From the NCBI GenBank assembly GCA_947304075.1, contig CAMYZY010000001.1, positions 1 to 55,981 on the forward strand: 55,981 nt of DNA, written 5' to 3'. The notes beneath the pieces were generated by a model. It made no database searches. It had not been told where the DNA came from and saw only the letters and a list, made by a program, of their open reading frames with translations. This stretch comes from an uncultured Candidatus Saccharibacteria bacterium. GTDB taxonomy: Bacteria > Patescibacteriota > Saccharimonadia > Saccharimonadales > Saccharimonadaceae. Positions 9,301-14,568 of the stretch are shown one piece after another (within the stretch, counting starts at the first letter, position 1; each line of letters begins with the position of its first letter). The position numbers and the translations under genes were made by a program.

Positions 9301-9732
9301 ATTAAAGAAAACGCCAGCCGAACGAATGAGCTGTGACACGATTACGCGCTCAGTACCATTGATGATAAACGTTGCCCTTTCGGTCATCCAAGGATAATCA
9401 CCAAAGTAAATATCCTGTTCCTTCTTTTGCCCGGTCAACTTGTTTTCAAGTTCGACCAAAACATGAAGCGGAGCCTCGTAAGTCGCAAGATTGTATTTTG
9501 CTTCACGCTCCGTCTCTTTTGGTTCCTTAAAATAATATTCTTTAAAACGAAGTGAAAGTTTTTGCCCGGTATAATCGTCAATCGGGTTCAATTCTTCAAA
9601 AACTTCCCTCAGTCCGTTTTCCACAAAATCTGCCCACGATTCCTTTTGATGTGCAGTCAAATCAGGAATTGGCAGAGCTTGGTCTCCTTCGGTGAAAAAT
9701 ACTCTTTCACCAGACTTTGGTTTTTTTGCCAT
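6349..9732 (-). CDS. rpoB: RNA polymerase beta subunit
   Basis: The second large core subunit, 1127 aa. Recognisable blocks include GPGGLTRERAGFDVRD and HPTHYGRICTVETPEG around the fork loop, the GDKLAGRHGNKGVVS switch region and TQQPLGGKAQNGGQRFGEMEVWALEAYGA in shorter pieces. The rifampicin region reads SQLSQLMDEVNPFSELAHKRR, keeping D516, H526 and S531 (E. coli numbering) as in sensitive enzymes. The ATG at 9732 (MAKKPKS) is preferred to an in-frame ATG at 9798 because AGAGGT lies just before it. The C terminus has an acidic tail after residue 1090. It is transcribed with rpoC, two bases apart; rplJ/rplL are not next to it. Confidence 0.99.
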   Translation of the reverse strand: MAKKPKSGERVFFTEGDQALPIPDLTAHQKESWADFVENGLREVFEELNPIDDYTGQKLSLRFKEYYFKEPKETEREAKYNLATYEAPLHVLVELENKLTGQKKEQDIYFGDYPWMTERATFIINGTERVIVSQLIRSAGVFFNAETIGMRRYYGAKVIPGRGAWLEFETAVNGAIYVKIDRRRKIPVTTFLRALGMSKSEIIDAFSDVDTGERRYIDATFEKDITSNQGEALLEVYRKLRPGDLATVDNARSMIEKTFFDKKRYDYSSVGRFKINRRLHFDTPNEPDFRTLQMKDVRAIVAEIIRLNNTQEAPDDIDSLSNRRVKLVGELVQRQFRLGMLRLQRNIFDRMSMANLDDVTPSQLLNSRPVVAAVKEFFATSQLSQLMDEVNPFSELAHKRRLSSMGPGGLTRERAGFDVRDAHPTHYGRICTVETPEGGNVGLVLNFATYAKINKYGFIEAPYLVVKNGKVTDEVVYMDADTENDMVIADASVKLDKDKKFVEDWVSARVHGTPAQVEAKRVTHIDAAHKEILGVSASLIPFVEKNRVDRSLMACAMQKQAVPLLRQDNPIVGTGIEREVAKNTSQLIMATGAGVVKKADSESVIVTYNKGGDVEYKLQHFEKTNDDRCYNQRCVVSRGQTVKKGDALIEGASINDGELALGRDLLVAFMPWRGYNMDDAIVISNRLVEDDTLTSINIKDFDVEVRETKLGPEQVTRDIPNVSEHSLRHLGEDGIVTIGSEVKNGDILVGKITPKGEQELSSEERLLRAIFGEKAKDVRDTSVRMNGSSTGKVVDVRVYTREQGHDLKAGVIMQIKIFVAEMRKIGVGDKLAGRHGNKGVVSRVLPVEDMPFMADGTPIDIVLSPMGVPSRMNLGQLFETHLGMAARALGYKVATPSFNGVPDDVISDELEKAGFARDGRVQLYDGLTGEPFNERTSVGVMHMLKLHHMVEDKIHARSTGPYTMVTQQPLGGKAQNGGQRFGEMEVWALEAYGAATTLQEMLTIKSDDVYGRAKAYEAIIKNEPIEGPKLPEGFNVLVKELQGLGLKVDLLDHGEAADAGDVIEKTSKEIEKSKDDQSIYDQHKKDTEPQILDLDESEAEAMMAEEGIEITEIDDDDGTVDLGEEEF

Positions 9733-9787
9733 TTTACCTCTTATATTAGTGTTATTAGTATCTTTTTTGACAACCAAATAAACAAAA

Positions 9788-9868
9788 CTAACTCCCATTT
9801 TGTTTTTTGATTATCTCAGCGCCGAAGATTACTGCTCTATTTCCCCCCAGGAAGTCGCCAGCCTCCAT
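9788..9868 (-). CDS. Possible 26-aa leader peptide ahead of rpoB (weak)
   Basis: An ATG at 9868 opens a 26-codon frame ending in TAG at 9788, starting MEAGDFLGGNRAVIFG. It occupies about half of the roughly 170-base rpoB leader. No Shine-Dalgarno precedes it, and it could be chance or part of an RNA structure. It is listed because the leader is otherwise unexplained and unusually GC-rich for an intergenic region here. Confidence 0.2.
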   Translation of the reverse strand: MEAGDFLGGNRAVIFGAEIIKKQNGS

Positions 9869-9910
9869 AAGTTACAAAAATAAAGCACACTACTTCTTGA
9901 AATCAATTTT

Positions 9911-9916
9911 ATTATA
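9911..9916 (-). promoter_or_regulatory. rpoB: -10 box of the rpoBC promoter
   Basis: A perfect TATAAT on the minus strand follows an A/T-rich spacer; the best -35 at 17 bases is only TTTACT. Start would be near 9904, giving a long leader of about 170 bases. It is back to back with the plus-strand promoter at 9946-9973. Confidence 0.5.
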
Positions 9917-9945
9917 CTTTTTTAAAAAAATCAAGTAAAAAGTAC

Positions 9946-9973
9946 TTGCATTTTTTTAAAACCTATGTATAAT
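9946..9973 (+). promoter_or_regulatory. Promoter of a plus-strand small RNA
   Basis: TTGCAT (9946-9951) and a perfect TATAAT (9968-9973) are 16 bases apart. No gene follows on this strand, only a short structured segment and a strong terminator, so the promoter probably drives an RNA. Confidence 0.65.
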
Positions 9974-9979
9974 TAAACA

Positions 9980-10070
9980 TAAGCTAACTAACTGCGAGTT
10001 CGCTTACAACATAAAAATCAAGTTGAGAGCTTATCTATGTCAAAAAATCCCCACCGTTGGGGGATTTTTT
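9980..10070 (+). ncRNA. Putative small RNA of about 90 nt
   Basis: The segment runs from the predicted start of the promoter above to the end of an intrinsic terminator. ATAAGCT near 9979-9985 can pair with AGCTTAT at 10028-10034, and GCGAG-TTC-GCTT forms a small internal hairpin. No start codon with a ribosome site opens a credible frame. It sits divergent to rpoB and converges on the KH-protein gene. The family is not recognised; a 6S-like or antisense role cannot be judged from sequence. Confidence 0.5.
10042..10070 (+). terminator. Intrinsic terminator of the small RNA
   Basis: An 11-bp perfect stem (10042-10052 with 10060-10070), loop ACCGTTG, ends in T6. The A6 on the other side makes it bidirectional. 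Confidence 0.85.
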
Positions 10071-10075
10071 GTAAA

Positions 10076-10104
10076 ACAAAAAACCGCCACTTTTCCGTGG
10101 CGGT
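10076..10104 (-). terminator. Intrinsic terminator after the KH-protein gene
   Basis: An 8-bp perfect stem of ACCGCCAC (10083-10090) and GTGGCGGT (10097-10104), followed on the minus strand by a T-run. It is 16 bases beyond the KH gene stop. Confidence 0.85.
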
Positions 10105-10119
10105 CTTTAATAAGAGTCG

Positions 10120-10560
10120 CTAGATATCTAAATCATCCAAATCCGCTAGCTCAGCACGAGTTTTTTCGGCTAATTCCGATGTCTCTTCTTCGGTCTCTTC
10201 TTCTAGATCATCGTCTTCTTCGACATCGTTTGTCTCAGGCTCATCTACTTCTTCTCTAATTTCTTCCTTTCGCTCAACGGCCTTTTCTCTGGGTTTCCTT
10301 TCTTCACCATCTTCATCAGTATTTACAATCTTCAAATTATAGCGAGCATCCTGCTTAGTGCCAAGCGCCCGAAGCAGCACTCTAATTGCTTGGGCCGTTA
10401 CGCCGCGCTTACCAATTACTCTACCCACGTCGGATGGATCAACTGTAAGTGACAAAAGCACACCCTTCTCATCGATCTTACGTTCTACTGCTACCTTTTC
10501 AGGATTATTGACTAAGGTTTTTACGATATATTCTACAAATTGCTGATCAATAGTAGCCAT
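10120..10560 (-). CDS. KH-domain RNA-binding protein (KhpA-like)
   Basis: A 146-aa protein whose first 80 residues form one KH domain with the signature GRVIGKRG. KhpA-type proteins bind RNA, often as a KhpA/KhpB pair, and affect cell length and translation in Gram-positives. The second half is a strongly acidic, Glu/Asp-rich tail not found in ordinary 75-80-aa KhpA. The start is set at 10560 (MATIDQQF) because GGAG lies eight bases upstream; the ATG at 10572 has no ribosome site. The stop is TAG. It follows rpsP, as khpA does in many Firmicutes, but a terminator and a promoter separate the two here. Confidence 0.85.
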   Translation of the reverse strand: MATIDQQFVEYIVKTLVNNPEKVAVERKIDEKGVLLSLTVDPSDVGRVIGKRGVTAQAIRVLLRALGTKQDARYNLKIVNTDEDGEERKPREKAVERKEEIREEVDEPETNDVEEDDDLEEETEEETSELAEKTRAELADLDDLDI

Positions 10561-10592
10561 ATGGTTCTCCATTTAAAGTTTTATATATAAAC

Positions 10593-10598
10593 ATTATA
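10593..10598 (-). promoter_or_regulatory. Extended -10 promoter for the KH-protein gene
   Basis: TGCTATAAT on the minus strand, 33 bases before the ATG. It lies directly after the rpsP terminator. Confidence 0.55.
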
Positions 10599-10600
10599 GC

Positions 10601-10624
10601 ACAAAAATAGTCCCCGCGGGGACC
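10601..10624 (-). terminator. Intrinsic terminator after rpsP
   Basis: The perfect 14-base palindrome GTCCCCGCGGGGAC (10610-10623), flanked on the minus strand by TATTTTTG, lies six bases past the rpsP stop. Confidence 0.8.
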
Positions 10625-10628
10625 ATTT

Positions 10629-11009
10629 TTATGCTTCTGCTTCTTCAGCTGGTTTTTCTTCAGCCTGAACTTCCGGCTCTGGAGCCGGAGCTTCTTTTGG
10701 CTGATTTTTACGCAATTTATCAGCGTGTTTTGCAGAAACCTTCTTAGCGGTAGCTTCTTTGTACCACTTTGGTAACTTGACGCCGTTTTTCTTCAAGATA
10801 AAAGCTACTCTCGAAGATGGTTGCGCGCCATTGTCTAAATATTTCTTCACCGCTTCTTTATCCAAAGTGAGAGCCTTGGTTGCGGGATTGTAATTGCCGA
10901 CCAAAGCCACAATACGTCCCGAAAGCGGATGACGCTGTGATTCTTGGACGACTATCCGGTACGTTGGATAATGTGACCGGCCATTACGTTGCATGCGAAT
11001 CGCTAGCAT
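10629..11009 (-). CDS. rpsP: Ribosomal protein S16
   Basis: S16 is a small-subunit assembly protein. The 126-aa product begins MLAIRMQRNGRSHYPTYR, the typical S16 start, and keeps RIVALVGNYNP and the GAQPS loop. Residues after about 85 form a Lys- then Ala/Pro/Glu-rich tail (AEEKPAEEAEA), making it longer than the usual 80-90 aa. An AAGGAG ribosome site precedes the start. It is monocistronic by its terminator. Such tails recur in this window (S5, KH protein). Confidence 0.97.
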   Translation of the reverse strand: MLAIRMQRNGRSHYPTYRIVVQESQRHPLSGRIVALVGNYNPATKALTLDKEAVKKYLDNGAQPSSRVAFILKKNGVKLPKWYKEATAKKVSAKHADKLRKNQPKEAPAPEPEVQAEEKPAEEAEA

Positions 11010-11057
11010 ATTTCTCCTTAAAAATTATTTAATTTCTATATTTTAGCTTATTTTTGA

Positions 11058-11091
11058 TAAAAAATCAACCCCTGAGAAAATCTCAGGGGTT
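11058..11091 (-). terminator. Intrinsic terminator after the orphan 180-aa gene
   Basis: An 11-bp perfect stem (11067-11077 with 11081-11091) and AAA loop, followed on the minus strand by GATTTTTTATC. Confidence 0.9.
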
Positions 11092-11095
11092 TTGA

Positions 11096-11638
11096 TTACT
11101 TAACCGCCTTCTTCAGGCGTTTTTGTAATCTTTGCTGGAATTTCGCCTCCATTTCTGTCGGCGAAAGCGTCTTCTTGTTCTTAAGACAAGTCTGGAGATA
11201 CCCTTTATAGGCACTCCGTCTGTCTTCGGATACGGTCATTTGATTAAGCCAATAGTTCTCGGCCGGCATCTCATAACCAAACTTAGCCGCATGAAGACCC
11301 AAAATAGCATAAGACCTTCTAGCCTTCACCAGCCATTCATTCAACTGATCCTGATAATATCTCAGGTCATGATTGTAGGCGGAAGCTACAGCCTTGGCCT
11401 TATTTACATTGGCCTTCACAAACTTCTTCATATTAAAGAAGTATGAGACATGGCCACAGGCATCAATTAATGCCTTAAATTCAGCCAAGTACTCCAAAAT
11501 CGGCATAGGCGGCTTGTCATCCTTAAACGGCATTCCACCTTCGCCATCATTATGGCAGTCAAAAATCAATTCGTCTGCCCATGTCCTGGCGTCGTCATTT
11601 TCTTCGACAGCGAAAGCTTTTTTTTCGTCTTCTACCAT
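11096..11638 (-). CDS. Unknown 180-aa soluble protein
   Basis: No family was recognised. The protein has no signal or membrane segment. An acidic N terminus (MVEDEKK) is followed by a mainly helical, Lys/Arg/Tyr-rich body and a basic C terminus (QQRLQKRLKKAVK). Three cysteines are scattered without a metal motif. A strong AAAGGGGGAC ribosome site lies just before the ATG at 11638. It has its own near-consensus promoter (11844-11872) and a strong terminator, so it looks like an independently and well expressed unit, possibly with the small frame at 11653-11784. Confidence 0.7.
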   Translation of the reverse strand: MVEDEKKAFAVEENDDARTWADELIFDCHNDGEGGMPFKDDKPPMPILEYLAEFKALIDACGHVSYFFNMKKFVKANVNKAKAVASAYNHDLRYYQDQLNEWLVKARRSYAILGLHAAKFGYEMPAENYWLNQMTVSEDRRSAYKGYLQTCLKNKKTLSPTEMEAKFQQRLQKRLKKAVK

Positions 11639-11652
11639 TTAGTCCCCCTTTC

Positions 11653-11784
11653 TCAGTCATCGCTAAACGGCAACGACTGAACACCAAAGATGTTTATGTA
11701 CTCATCGTACGTAAAAAGATCTACATTGTTATTCTCGTCCAAAACGAGAATACCAGCTCCATAATCTATTACGACTCTTTGCAA
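11653..11784 (-). CDS. Possible 43-aa protein, TTG start
   Basis: A 43-codon frame starts at TTG (11784) with AGGGGG nine bases upstream and ends in TGA fifteen bases before the next ATG. It reads (M)QRVVIDYGAGILVLDEN and ends QSLPFSDD. It contains no Met, and the alternative is an untranslated leader. The ribosome-site context matches that of the downstream gene (AAAGGGGG), which favours a real two-gene unit. No homologue is recognised. Confidence 0.4.
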   Translation of the reverse strand: MQRVVIDYGAGILVLDENNNVDLFTYDEYINIFGVQSLPFSDD

Positions 11785-11843
11785 AACGGTATACCCCCTT
11801 TTCCAGCAATTATTAAAGAGCCTAGCAAACGCTACATAAGCCC

Positions 11844-11872
11844 ATTATACCATAAAAACAATAAAAAGTCAA
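11844..11872 (-). promoter_or_regulatory. Strong sigma70 promoter of the orphan unit
   Basis: TTGACT (11867-11872), 17 bases, TATAAT (11844-11849). This is one of the best promoters in the window and lies 16 bases past the rnc stop. Confidence 0.8.
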
Positions 11873-11888
11873 TAAAAACAGATATAAA

Positions 11889-12596
11889 CTACTTGTCTTT
11901 AACCAGTGCGCGGTACTTTTTTACCCCTTCTCTTGCCGCTGCCGTTTGAGCTTCCTGTTTCGAATGCCCCGTACCTGTACCCTTTAACTCATCACCCACA
12001 TAAAGCCCCACTGTAAAAGTCTTGTCATGATCCGGCCCATCTTCTTTCAAAGTACGATACACCGGTGTCATACCATCCACCTTTTGTGCCAATTCCTGCA
12101 CATAGGACTTCGGGTCACGCCACGTGCCTTCTTCCAAAATAGCATCAATTTTAACCAAAATATGCTTATAAATAAAATCTTTCGCCGCTTCATACCCCTG
12201 GTCAAGATAAATCGCCCCAATCACCGCTTCAAAACAATCCGCTAGTATTACATCATGCGCACGCATCGAGCCATGCTTTTCTCCCTTAGAAAGTCTCACT
12301 AAAGGTTCATATCCCAGTTCCTTCCCAGCATCGCCAATCGATTCGGTTCTAACCAGGGCCGCCCTTAACGCTGTCATCACCCCTTCGGGATATTCATAAT
12401 TTCTATACAAAAAATCCGAAGACACTAGCTCTAGGACCGCATCGCCCAAAAATTCCAATCTTTCGTTGTGTTCATGCGCCGACTTATGTTCATTAACATA
12501 ACTCCGGTGCGTAAGCGCAACCACGAGTAAATTTATATCTTTAAACTCAAAGCCTAGTTTTTCCTTGGCAAATTCTTGATACTTAGCCGTATCCAT
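11889..12596 (-). CDS. rnc: Ribonuclease III
   Basis: RNase III cleaves double-stranded RNA in rRNA maturation and mRNA turnover. The 235-aa protein has the signature NERLEFLGDAVLELV (about residues 44-58), which supplies metal-binding Glu and Asp, a second acidic site near DCFEAVIGAIYLDQG, and a C-terminal dsRNA-binding domain (about 160-230, ending GHSKQEAQTAAAREG). GGAGG precedes the ATG. The stop is TAG. It follows the Nudix gene by 22 bases in the rpmF-nusB-nudix-rnc run. Confidence 0.97.
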   Translation of the reverse strand: MDTAKYQEFAKEKLGFEFKDINLLVVALTHRSYVNEHKSAHEHNERLEFLGDAVLELVSSDFLYRNYEYPEGVMTALRAALVRTESIGDAGKELGYEPLVRLSKGEKHGSMRAHDVILADCFEAVIGAIYLDQGYEAAKDFIYKHILVKIDAILEEGTWRDPKSYVQELAQKVDGMTPVYRTLKEDGPDHDKTFTVGLYVGDELKGTGTGHSKQEAQTAAAREGVKKYRALVKDK

Positions 12597-12618
12597 AATC
12601 CTCCTTTTTCAAAAATAT

Positions 12619-13197
12619 CTAATATTCACCCGCCCGCACCTTTTTCTTGGCGATTAGCATCAGTTTTTCGATGTCTTCATATTCAATCGCCTCCAGGGCG
12701 TCGGTAAACGAAAACCATTTAATCCCCTTCATCCACTTTTCTGGGGTAGGCATTTCATGATTATCTAAAGCCTGAACCAAATAGATTTGTGTCGTCATCA
12801 AAACCAGCTTGTCTAGCCTGCGATATTTAAAATGAATCTTACCCAGCCAAGCCAAAACCGAAATATTAGACAGCCCAGTTTCTTCTTCAATTTCTCTTCT
12901 TGCCGTCATTTTAGCTGTTTCACCCGGCTCAATATGCCCCTTTGGAATTGTCCAACGTTCTTTTGAATCTTGAATCAAAAGAATTTCAATATCCTTCTTG
13001 TCTTTGGTGAATCTAAAAACAATCCCACCAGAAGTCGGCTCACGTACAATCGACTGAATTGCCGCCTTCTTTCTAAAAACAGCTGATTTAATTTTATCAA
13101 GGGCAGACTCTTTGATTCGCTCCTCTGGCAACGCCTCAGGAACTTTAAGCCTTCTCCTTGCCGTCGGCTCCATCGACGGAATTACTCTTTGCTCCAT
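12619..13197 (-). CDS. Nudix hydrolase
   Basis: Nudix enzymes hydrolyse nucleoside diphosphates linked to another group. The 192-aa protein carries a full Nudix box at residues 87-109 (G-x5-E-x7-RE-x2-EE-x-G-L), starting GHIEPGE. A 50-residue Arg/Lys-rich extension precedes the fold. The start overlaps the nusB 3' end by 53 bases; a later ATG at 13173 still overlaps, and only a weak GAAG precedes the first. The substrate cannot be told; RNA-cap, ADP-ribose and oxidised nucleotides are all possible. The stop is TAG. Confidence 0.88.
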   Translation of the reverse strand: MEQRVIPSMEPTARRRLKVPEALPEERIKESALDKIKSAVFRKKAAIQSIVREPTSGGIVFRFTKDKKDIEILLIQDSKERWTIPKGHIEPGETAKMTARREIEEETGLSNISVLAWLGKIHFKYRRLDKLVLMTTQIYLVQALDNHEMPTPEKWMKGIKWFSFTDALEAIEYEDIEKLMLIAKKKVRAGEY

Positions 13198-13639
13198 CTT
13201 TTTCTTCAGTTAAGCCAAGCTTCTTGTAGGCAGTGCCTAGCACTCCATTGATAAATTTAGAAGAGTTTTCACTACCAAAAGCCTTGGCAAGCTCTACAGC
13301 TTCATTAATTGCAACTTTCGGTGGAATCGTATCCCTACACTCCGAAAGTTCATATAGCCCCATCCTAAGGACATTTCTATCAATTGCCGCAATCGAACTG
13401 ATTGGCCACTCTGGTGCCATCGGTTGCAACGCCTTGTCTAGTGTTTCGAAATTCTCTGACACATGATGCGCCAAATTATAAACAAATTCAGTATCACCAA
13501 GCGCTTTTTCATAAGGTTCGATGTTTTTTGCAACGATAATGTCCAAATCGACGTCCGGGTCATTAGCGAGAGTTCTTAGTTCATATTCATACAAACTCTG
13601 TAGAACAATTACTCTACCTAAATGTCGATTACTTGCCAT
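13145..13639 (-). CDS. nusB: Transcription antitermination protein NusB
   Basis: NusB with S10 binds boxA RNA and supports rRNA antitermination. The 164-aa all-helical product starts MASNRHLGRVIVLQSLYE (helix 1 of the family) and has the conserved C-terminal pattern DRNVLRMGLYEL, VAINEAVELAKAFG and KFINGVLG. The last 20 residues are a polar tail overlapping the Nudix start. It begins five bases after rpmF with no strong ribosome site, so translation is probably coupled. Confidence 0.95.
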   Translation of the reverse strand: MASNRHLGRVIVLQSLYEYELRTLANDPDVDLDIIVAKNIEPYEKALGDTEFVYNLAHHVSENFETLDKALQPMAPEWPISSIAAIDRNVLRMGLYELSECRDTIPPKVAINEAVELAKAFGSENSSKFINGVLGTAYKKLGLTEEKDGAKSNSVDGADGKEKA

Positions 13640-13643
13640 ATTT

Positions 13644-13817
13644 TTAATTTTCTTTCCCTTTTTTAACAGTTTTAACTTTTAGATTTGGTGTCTTCTTCTT
13701 AGTCTCGAAAGCTTTTACCGGAGAAGTTTTATTGACTCTCCGAGCTAGTGCAAGCCTAAGATGACTCCTGCGAAGCCCAGTCTTACGTGGACTACTTTGT
13801 TTCTTAGGTTCAGGCAT
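13644..13817 (-). CDS. rpmF: Ribosomal protein L32, zinc-free form
   Basis: A 57-aa frame from ATG 13817 with AGGAG upstream reads MPEPKKQSSPRKTGLRRSH, which aligns with the L32 start (M-x-V-P-K-x-K-x-S-x-x-R-x-x-x-R-R-x-H). The rest is Lys-rich and has no cysteine, so the CxxC...CxxC zinc ribbon of many L32 proteins is absent; zinc-free L32 variants exist. It lies directly before nusB, a sensible ribosome/transcription neighbourhood. Confidence 0.8.
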   Translation of the reverse strand: MPEPKKQSSPRKTGLRRSHLRLALARRVNKTSPVKAFETKKKTPNLKVKTVKKGKEN

Positions 13818-13858
13818 TTTACTCCTTAATTTAATAGATAATTTTATTTATTTTATCA

Positions 13859-14065
13859 CTATTTTTCCAATTTCGCAAGGGCTCTTTTAATCGCAGGCCT
13901 ATCAAAACCCACAATTTTTTCATCACCAATTATCGTCACTGGTACAGCAGCGATATCCGGCTCTTTAGTAGCATCCTTCTCGACATACTCTATTCCCTTG
14001 GAATCCAACCAATCCATCAGAGCATGGCAATAAGCGCAAGTTGGAGTTGTATATATTTCGATCAT
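13859..14065 (-). CDS. Glutaredoxin/NrdH-like thiol redox protein
   Basis: The 68-aa protein has the thioredoxin-fold active site TPTCAYCHAL (Cys-x-x-Cys at residues 10 and 13) and the cis-proline block AAVPVTII, followed by a typical GFDRPAIKRAL helix. It reduces disulfides, perhaps for ribonucleotide reductase. It overlaps the SpoU gene by 4 bases (ATGA) and is likely translationally coupled. It is short, as NrdH-type redoxins are. Confidence 0.9.
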   Translation of the reverse strand: MIEIYTTPTCAYCHALMDWLDSKGIEYVEKDATKEPDIAAVPVTIIGDEKIVGFDRPAIKRALAKLEK

Positions 14066-14568
14066 AAATTCATTATAGCATAAATTGCTATGCCAGTTGC
14101 TACCGAAACGTTAAAAGATTCTTTTTTGCCATTCATTGGTATCTCTAAAAACAGGTCAATTATATCATGGAGTGAATAATCTATACCATGGACTTCTTCA
14201 CCAAGCACCAAAACTAACTTATCTTTTATTGATGTTTTTGCTTCCGGAGTGCCTAATTTTACCAATTTATTTGAATCAATATTGTTTTCCAAGCCCGCAA
14301 TTTGCCACCCCTGATTTTTCAAACTAATTAACGTATTTTTTATATCATCAGATGCATAAATCTCTAGCATATTCTCGGCTCCAAGCGCAGTTTTGTGTAT
14401 CTCTTTATCTAGTTTTTCTCTTAGATGCGGCAATAAGTTTTGGTCGTGCACTCTTGGCGTATAACCAGACAGGTACACTTTTTTTACACCAAAACCTTCT
14501 GCGGTTCTAAGAATCGCCCCCACATTATAACAAGACCTGATATTATCTAAAACTAGAATTAAATTCAT
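14062..14568 (-). CDS. SpoU/TrmH-family RNA 2'-O-ribose methyltransferase
   Basis: The knotted SPOUT methyltransferase motifs are all present in 168 aa. Motif 1 reads DNIRSCYNVGAILRTAEGFG, motif 2 LVLVLGEEVHGI and motif 3 PMNGKKESFNVSVATGIAIY; the conserved Arg, Glu and Asn are in place. It methylates a tRNA or rRNA ribose using SAM. It is a minimal version without an N-terminal substrate domain, so the target base is unknown. Its ATG overlaps the leuS stop. Confidence 0.92.
   Translation of the reverse strand: MNLILVLDNIRSCYNVGAILRTAEGFGVKKVYLSGYTPRVHDQNLLPHLREKLDKEIHKTALGAENMLEIYASDDIKNTLISLKNQGWQIAGLENNIDSNKLVKLGTPEAKTSIKDKLVLVLGEEVHGIDYSLHDIIDLFLEIPMNGKKESFNVSVATGIAIYAIMNL

Noticed and set aside
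14072..14077. TATAAT as a leaderless promoter for the glutaredoxin gene
   Set aside because: The bases are also the Ala-Ile-Met-Asn codons of the SpoU protein and the two genes overlap by ATGA, so coupling explains the start; possible but not counted.
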